Assembly: GCF_016785085.1 (NCBI RefSeq)
Contig: NZ_JAENHO010000003.1
Span: 496,001 to 560,000 of the forward strand
Source: Paractinoplanes lichenicola
GTDB lineage: Bacteria; Actinomycetota; Actinomycetes; Mycobacteriales; Micromonosporaceae
Reading direction: 5' to 3'
DNA: 64,000 nt
Shown here: positions 60,318-64,000 of the stretch, piece by piece
How positions within the stretch are numbered: the stretch's first letter is position 1
How the letters are laid out: each line of letters starts with the position of its first letter
Program-made: the position numbers and the translations under genes
The notes under the pieces: generated by a model
Told to the model about the DNA's origin: nothing
Databases searched by the model: none
Seen by the model: the letters and a program-made list of their open reading frames with translations, nothing else

Positions 60318-60851
60318 ATGGCCCGCACGCGCAAGCCTGTCGTGGAAGTGCGGCGCAGCCAGCGCCGTCGGCGCACAGTGTCCGCGTATCGCGACGGTGA
60401 GCGCGTGGTCGTGCTCATCCCCGACCGGTTCTCCCGCGCCGAGGAGACCGAGTGGGTCGAGCGGATGCTGGCCCGCCTCGCGGCGCGCGAGGAGCGCATT
60501 CAGCGCACCGATGACGAGCTGCAGATCAGGGCGCGCCGCCTGACGAACCGCTACCTCGCCGATCACGCCGAGCGGGTCCGGCCGGCCAGCGTGCGCTGGG
60601 TGACCAACCAGAACGGCCGCTGGGGCTCCTGCACCCCCGACGACGGCACGATCCGCATCTCCCACCGCATCCAGGAGATGCCCGACTGGGTGATCGACTA
60701 CGTGCTGCTGCACGAGCTGTCCCACCTGGTCGTGCCGAGCCACAACGCGGAGTTCTGGGAGCTGGTCAACCGCTTCGGCAAGGCCGAGCGCGCCCGGGGC
60801 TATCTGGAGGGCATCTCGGCCGCCACCGGCCTCGTGCTGGCCGACGACTGA
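60318..60851 (+). CDS. YgjP-like (DUF45) zinc metallopeptidase
   Basis: 177 residues. Zinc-binding HELSH in LLHELSHLVVPSHNAEFW plus the downstream His of PSHN, and the conserved NQNGRWGSCTPDDGTIRISHRI segment of the M48/YgjP family. Cytosolic. Family members are related to SprT-like proteases; substrate unknown. ATG start, no strong ribosome site. Confidence 0.9.
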   Translation: MARTRKPVVEVRRSQRRRRTVSAYRDGERVVVLIPDRFSRAEETEWVERMLARLAAREERIQRTDDELQIRARRLTNRYLADHAERVRPASVRWVTNQNGRWGSCTPDDGTIRISHRIQEMPDWVIDYVLLHELSHLVVPSHNAEFWELVNRFGKAERARGYLEGISAATGLVLADD

Positions 60852-60870
60852 GTCGCGGCCCCGCGGCGGC

Positions 60871-61467
60871 TCAGCCGCCCAGCAGCGCCCGGGTGTTGTC
60901 CCAGCCCTCCAGGGCCGGGTCGAGGCTCGCCAGCTCGGCCGGGCCGCGCAGCCGGCGCCACTCGGGCGTCGAGGCGACCTCGCTGGGGGCCGGGGCATCC
61001 CGCCGGACCACCTGCGCGCTCGCCGTGTCGAGGTCGTGGTCGGTCAGCCAGGGCGGCGCGGGCAGGCTGGTGGCCAGGCTCAACAGCCCGTTGCCGGGGC
61101 CACCCGAGGCCACGGCGACCGCCTTGCCTTCCAGCGGTTGCAGCAGCTTGCCCAGGATCATGCCGGGCACGTCAGGGGCGTCGGCGGCCAGCACGGCGGC
61201 CTGGTCGAACCCGTCGGCCGTGGCGGCCTTCAGGACGGGCAGGACGGTCGCCGTCGGCACCTCGTAGATGCGCATGCCGGGCCAGGCGATCTCCTCGGCC
61301 AGCCCGAGATCGTCACTCGTGGCCGCGACGGCCGCCTCGGCCTGCGCGAGCCGCGCCAGCAGGTCGACCACGTCCTCGGCCAGGGCGGCCCGCCAGGCGG
61401 TCAGCTCGACGCCGGGCGGGCTCCACGTCACCGGCACCAGCAGTGCCGCTACCAGTCGGCGCGTCAC
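60871..61467 (-). CDS. Hypothetical protein with nucleotidyltransferase-like pattern
   Basis: 198 residues. A Rossmann-type GT-A pattern may be present: LPVLKAATADGFDQAAVLAADAPDVPG resembles the D-x-P-x-(L/V) acceptor loop of MobA/CofC-like nucleotidyltransferases, and LQPLEGKAVAVASGGPGNGLLSLA follows. The N-terminal region lacks the GG-x-S-R-M-G loop of true MobA, so activity is uncertain. GTG start overlaps the metallopeptidase stop (GTGA). Confidence 0.6.
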   Translation of the reverse strand: MTRRLVAALLVPVTWSPPGVELTAWRAALAEDVVDLLARLAQAEAAVAATSDDLGLAEEIAWPGMRIYEVPTATVLPVLKAATADGFDQAAVLAADAPDVPGMILGKLLQPLEGKAVAVASGGPGNGLLSLATSLPAPPWLTDHDLDTASAQVVRRDAPAPSEVASTPEWRRLRGPAELASLDPALEGWDNTRALLGG

Positions 61468-62723
61468 GCTTTCTTGTCGTCGCCTTCGCCCTGGTCGCCC
61501 TCGTTCTTCTCGAGGTTCTCCAGCTCGCTGATGTCCCAGTCGGCAGTGCCCTGGGCGAAGACCTGCGGCTCGGCGAAATCCTCGTCGGTCGGCAGCAGGT
61601 CGGGGTGGCCCCACAGCGCGTCGCGGCCCTGCACGCCACGGTGCTCGAGGACCGCGGCCCACAGCACGCCCGCCTCACGCAGGCGGCGCGGCCGCAGCTC
61701 GAGACCGACCAGCGCGGCGAACGTCTGCTCGGCCGGGCCGCCCGCCGCGCGCCGGCGCCGGAACGCCTCGCCCAGCTGGACCACGGACGGCAACCGGTCG
61801 CCGGCCGCGCTGTCGACCACGTGGCCGACCCAGCCCTCGATCAGCGCCAGCGCCGTCTCGAGCCGGGCCAGGCTCTGCTTCTGCTGCGGCGTGTCCTCCG
61901 GCGTGAAGATGCCCTCGAGCGCCATGGCCTGCATCGACTCCGGGTCGGCGGGGTCGACGCGGCTCATCGCTTCCTCGATGGCCTCACGATTCACGGTGAT
62001 GCCGTTCGCGTACGTCTCCACGGCGTTCAGCACGTGCGCGCGCAGCCACGGCACATGCCCGAAGAGCCGCTGGTGGGCCGCCTCGCGCAGGGCGACATAG
62101 AGCCGTACCTGGTCCTCGGGGATCTCCAAACCGTCCCCGTACGCCTTGATGTTGGCCGGGACGAGCGCGGCGGTGCCGGTGGGGCCCAGGGGCAGGCCGA
62201 TGTCGCCGGCCGACAGCACCTCGGCCGCGAGCTGACCCAGGGCCTGGCCGAGCTGCCCGCCGAAGAGCGCCCCACCCAGGGTCGCCACCATCGACTGCAT
62301 CGGGCCGAGCTGGGCCTTCGCCTCGTCGGGCACGAGGTCGCCCATGGCGCCCACCATGCGGCCCGCGATCGGGTCGCACAGCTTCTTCCACACCTCGAGC
62401 GTGTTGTAGATCCACTCGTTGCGGTTCCAGGCGGCGGCCACACGGATGCCGCTGGGCAGCGCGGAGGCCGGGTCGAGCCACAGATCGGCGAGCCGCAGCG
62501 ACTCCTCGACCTGGTGGCGCTCGAACATGTTCACCGCGGGGTCACCGGCGGCGGACAGCTGACTCTGGGCGACCTGGCGGGCGAGGTCCCAGTTCACCGG
62601 GCCGCTGCCGGGCCCGGCGAACATCTGCTGCAGCTGCGCCATGAACTGCTGCATCTGCTGCGGGTCGGAGGGGTCGGGCGGCTGGGCGCCCGGCAGTGAG
62701 AAGCCGAACGGGATATCAGGCAC
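61464..62723 (-). CDS. DUF2342 putative zinc-dependent metallopeptidase
   Basis: 419 residues of the DUF2342 family: RPGSGPVNWDLARQVAQ-type N-terminus (here PGSGPVNWDLARQVAQSQL), ALREAAHQRLFGHVPWLR with an E-x-x-H core, and LIEGWVGHVVDSAA holding a further His. Described as a zinc protease or as a factor linked to coenzyme F420 synthesis; neither is shown here. ATG at the start of MPDIPFGFSLPG, divergent from the PDZ-Lon gene. Very acidic Lys-terminated tail. Confidence 0.85.
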   Translation of the reverse strand: MPDIPFGFSLPGAQPPDPSDPQQMQQFMAQLQQMFAGPGSGPVNWDLARQVAQSQLSAAGDPAVNMFERHQVEESLRLADLWLDPASALPSGIRVAAAWNRNEWIYNTLEVWKKLCDPIAGRMVGAMGDLVPDEAKAQLGPMQSMVATLGGALFGGQLGQALGQLAAEVLSAGDIGLPLGPTGTAALVPANIKAYGDGLEIPEDQVRLYVALREAAHQRLFGHVPWLRAHVLNAVETYANGITVNREAIEEAMSRVDPADPESMQAMALEGIFTPEDTPQQKQSLARLETALALIEGWVGHVVDSAAGDRLPSVVQLGEAFRRRRAAGGPAEQTFAALVGLELRPRRLREAGVLWAAVLEHRGVQGRDALWGHPDLLPTDEDFAEPQVFAQGTADWDISELENLEKNEGDQGEGDDKKA

Positions 62724-62813
62724 GTGTCCAACCGTACGCGTGAAACGCCCGCTCCGGACCGATGGCGGTGTCAGCTCAGAGAGAACTCAGGGAGGGGCGA
62801 TAGTCTCACGCGC

Positions 62814-63842
62814 ATGAGACGTCGTGGTGTCACCGTAATCCTCGGCGCCCTGATCACCGCCCTGCTGGCAGTCGGTGTGATGGCCGCACCCCTGCCGTAC
62901 GTGGTGTTGAAGCCCGGCCCGACCGTGAACACCCTCGGATCGGACAACGGCACCGAGGTGATCCAGGTGACGGATGCGAAGACCACCACGTCGGCCGGTC
63001 AGCTGCGCCTGACCACGGTGAACGTGCAGTCGCAGGTCGAGTTGGTCTGGGCGATCAGCAGCTGGTTCAGCTCGTCCGACGCGGTTGTCCCGCGTGAGCT
63101 GATCTACCCGCCCGACCGTACGGAGAAGCAGGTCGAACAGCAGAACGCCGAGGAGTGGACCGAGTCGCAGAACAGCGCGGTCACGGTCGCACTGACCAAA
63201 CTGGGCTACCCCCCGCGCGCGGTGGTCAACAAGGTCACCGACGGCGGGGCCGCAGTCGGCGTCCTGCAGAAGGACGACGTGATCACCGCGGTCGACGGCA
63301 CCCCGATCGACAGCCCGTCGAGGCTGACCGCGCTGGTCCGGGCCAAGCGGGCGGGCAGTGTGCTCACCGTCTCTTATCTGCGGGCCGGCAAGGCGGCGAC
63401 CGCGAAGATCACCACCAAGGCCTCCGCGGACGACAACACGCCGCGGCTGGGAATCGAGATCACCCCGAAACAGGACGCCCCGTTCAAGGTCGAGATCGAT
63501 CTCGACAAGATCGGCGGACCGAGCGCGGGCCTGATGTTCACGCTCGGAATCATGGACAAGATCAAGCCGGAGGATTTGACCGGCGGAAAGATCATTGCGG
63601 GTACGGGGACGATCGACAACGACGGCAACGTGGGCCCGATCGGCGGGATCCCGCAGAAGCTCGTCGGCGCCAAGAAGGCCGGCGCGGAATTGTTCCTCGT
63701 GCCCAAGGCGAACTGCGCCGAAGCGCTGCGGAACTCGGTCGACGGGCTTCCGATGGCCGAGGTGGCCACCGTGGACGACGCGCTCACGGCGCTCAAGACC
63801 TTCACGGGTGGTGGCACCCCCAAGCCCTGCTCGGGTGCGTGA
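62814..63842 (+). CDS. Membrane-anchored PDZ and Lon-type protease (YlbL/Rv3194c-like)
   Basis: 342 residues: an N-terminal membrane helix (about 4-25), a domain leading to a PDZ (about 135-210; GYPPRAVVNKVTDGGAAVGVLQKDDVITAVDGTPI), and a Lon S16 domain with catalytic Ser in GGPSAGLMFTLG and Lys in GIPQKLVGAKKAG. Likely cleaves misfolded or specific membrane or envelope proteins. TAGTCT a few bases before the ATG suggests a leaderless message. Confidence 0.92.
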   Translation: MRRRGVTVILGALITALLAVGVMAAPLPYVVLKPGPTVNTLGSDNGTEVIQVTDAKTTTSAGQLRLTTVNVQSQVELVWAISSWFSSSDAVVPRELIYPPDRTEKQVEQQNAEEWTESQNSAVTVALTKLGYPPRAVVNKVTDGGAAVGVLQKDDVITAVDGTPIDSPSRLTALVRAKRAGSVLTVSYLRAGKAATAKITTKASADDNTPRLGIEITPKQDAPFKVEIDLDKIGGPSAGLMFTLGIMDKIKPEDLTGGKIIAGTGTIDNDGNVGPIGGIPQKLVGAKKAGAELFLVPKANCAEALRNSVDGLPMAEVATVDDALTALKTFTGGGTPKPCSGA

Positions 63843-63897
63843 CAGATGACGTACGGTGAATCACCGGCCCGACTGAAATGTGGAGCCTCCGTTGGTA

Positions 63898-64000
63898 ATG
63901 CGTAACAGCCCTCTGCCGAGGATGAGCCGGCGCGGTCGCGTCACGGTCGGCGTCCTGGTCGGGGTCTTTCTTCTTTTCACGCTGCTCGGGTGGGGCATCG
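63898..64000 (+). CDS. UPF0182 family membrane protein, N-terminal fragment
   Basis: 34 visible residues: RNSPLPRMSRRGRVTVGVLVGVFLLFTLLGWGI, the typical UPF0182 start with a basic stretch and first membrane helix; the protein runs past the window edge (family about 950-1000 residues). ATG 63898 is preceded by a GGAG that spaces better to TTG 63892, which is in frame and an alternative start. Neighbour of the PDZ-Lon gene as in mycobacteria. Confidence 0.88.
   Translation, partial: MRNSPLPRMSRRGRVTVGVLVGVFLLFTLLGWGI

Noticed and set aside
1..64000. CRISPR arrays, tRNA and rRNA genes
   Set aside because: No spacer-like repeats of 23-50 bp with unique spacers (the 42-bp array has similar spacers throughout), no tRNA cloverleaf and no rRNA signatures were seen on reading; a tRNAscan/Rfam run would settle it.

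Overview
The window is chromosomal DNA of a very GC-rich actinobacterium, most likely a member of the Micromonosporaceae close to Actinoplanes. It encodes mycothiol synthesis (mshB), mycoredoxin, WhiB7, the AdnA/AdnB recombination helicase-nuclease, UvrD2, an ESX-type mycosin and the succinylase diaminopimelate route. Many genes have a TANNNT element only 6-9 nt before an ATG or GTG, the actinobacterial leaderless-mRNA layout. From memory, gene order resembles two blocks of Mycobacterium tuberculosis: about Rv1170-Rv1205 (mshB, fdxC, dapC, dapD, dapE, LOG) and Rv3193c-Rv3202c (UPF0182, PDZ-Lon, DUF2342, ThiF-like, ABC1 kinase, whiB7, uvrD2, mrx1, adnB, adnA). No rRNA, tRNA, CRISPR array or prophage was seen.

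Layout. 0-7 kb: partial S9 peptidase, mshB with a membrane protein, a VanW protein, a GNAT enzyme, and fdxA-dapC. 7-11 kb: a reduced type VII secretion locus (two WXG/PPE-like proteins, one with a collagen-like tail, a mycosin and a YbaB-like protein). 11.1-11.55 kb: ten complete 42-bp tandem units, most built on a 14-bp palindrome. 11.7-17.2 kb: SIMPL protein, DUF4407 protein, and a PadR-ABC-permease operon. 17.2-20.0 kb: four exported proteins sharing an A-W-A-x-W signal-anchor motif, one with a fibronectin-III-like domain. 20.5-25 kb: small enzymes and regulators, including a MerR regulator fused to a sliding-clamp-like region. 25-26 kb: a decayed IS481-type transposase. 26-31 kb: lysE/lysG, dapD/dapE and two LOG proteins. 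31-40 kb: LacI regulator and adnA-adnB. 40-45.8 kb: cold-shock protein, PlsC, small membrane proteins, and an ssu-type ABC transporter with an Rrf2 regulator. 46-51.7 kb: paired M16 peptidases, Nudix hydrolase, 2OG dioxygenase, a paralogous gene pair and mycoredoxin. 51.8-55.2 kb: uvrD2 and whiB7, the latter behind a long leader with an ORF and a terminator. 55.5-64 kb: M18 aminopeptidase, ABC1 kinase, ThiF-like protein, a four-copy DnaA-box cluster, small zinc proteins, two metallopeptidases, the PDZ-Lon protease and the start of a UPF0182 protein.

How it works together. Several genes serve cell-wall and lysine metabolism (dapC, dapD, dapE, lysE/lysG, VanW, LOG). Others serve genome maintenance (AdnAB, UvrD2) and redox or antibiotic stress (mshB, mrx1, whiB7, ABC1 kinase). 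The least explained parts are the 42-bp palindrome array, the AWAxW exported-protein cluster, the MerR-clamp fusion and the in-phase DnaA boxes.
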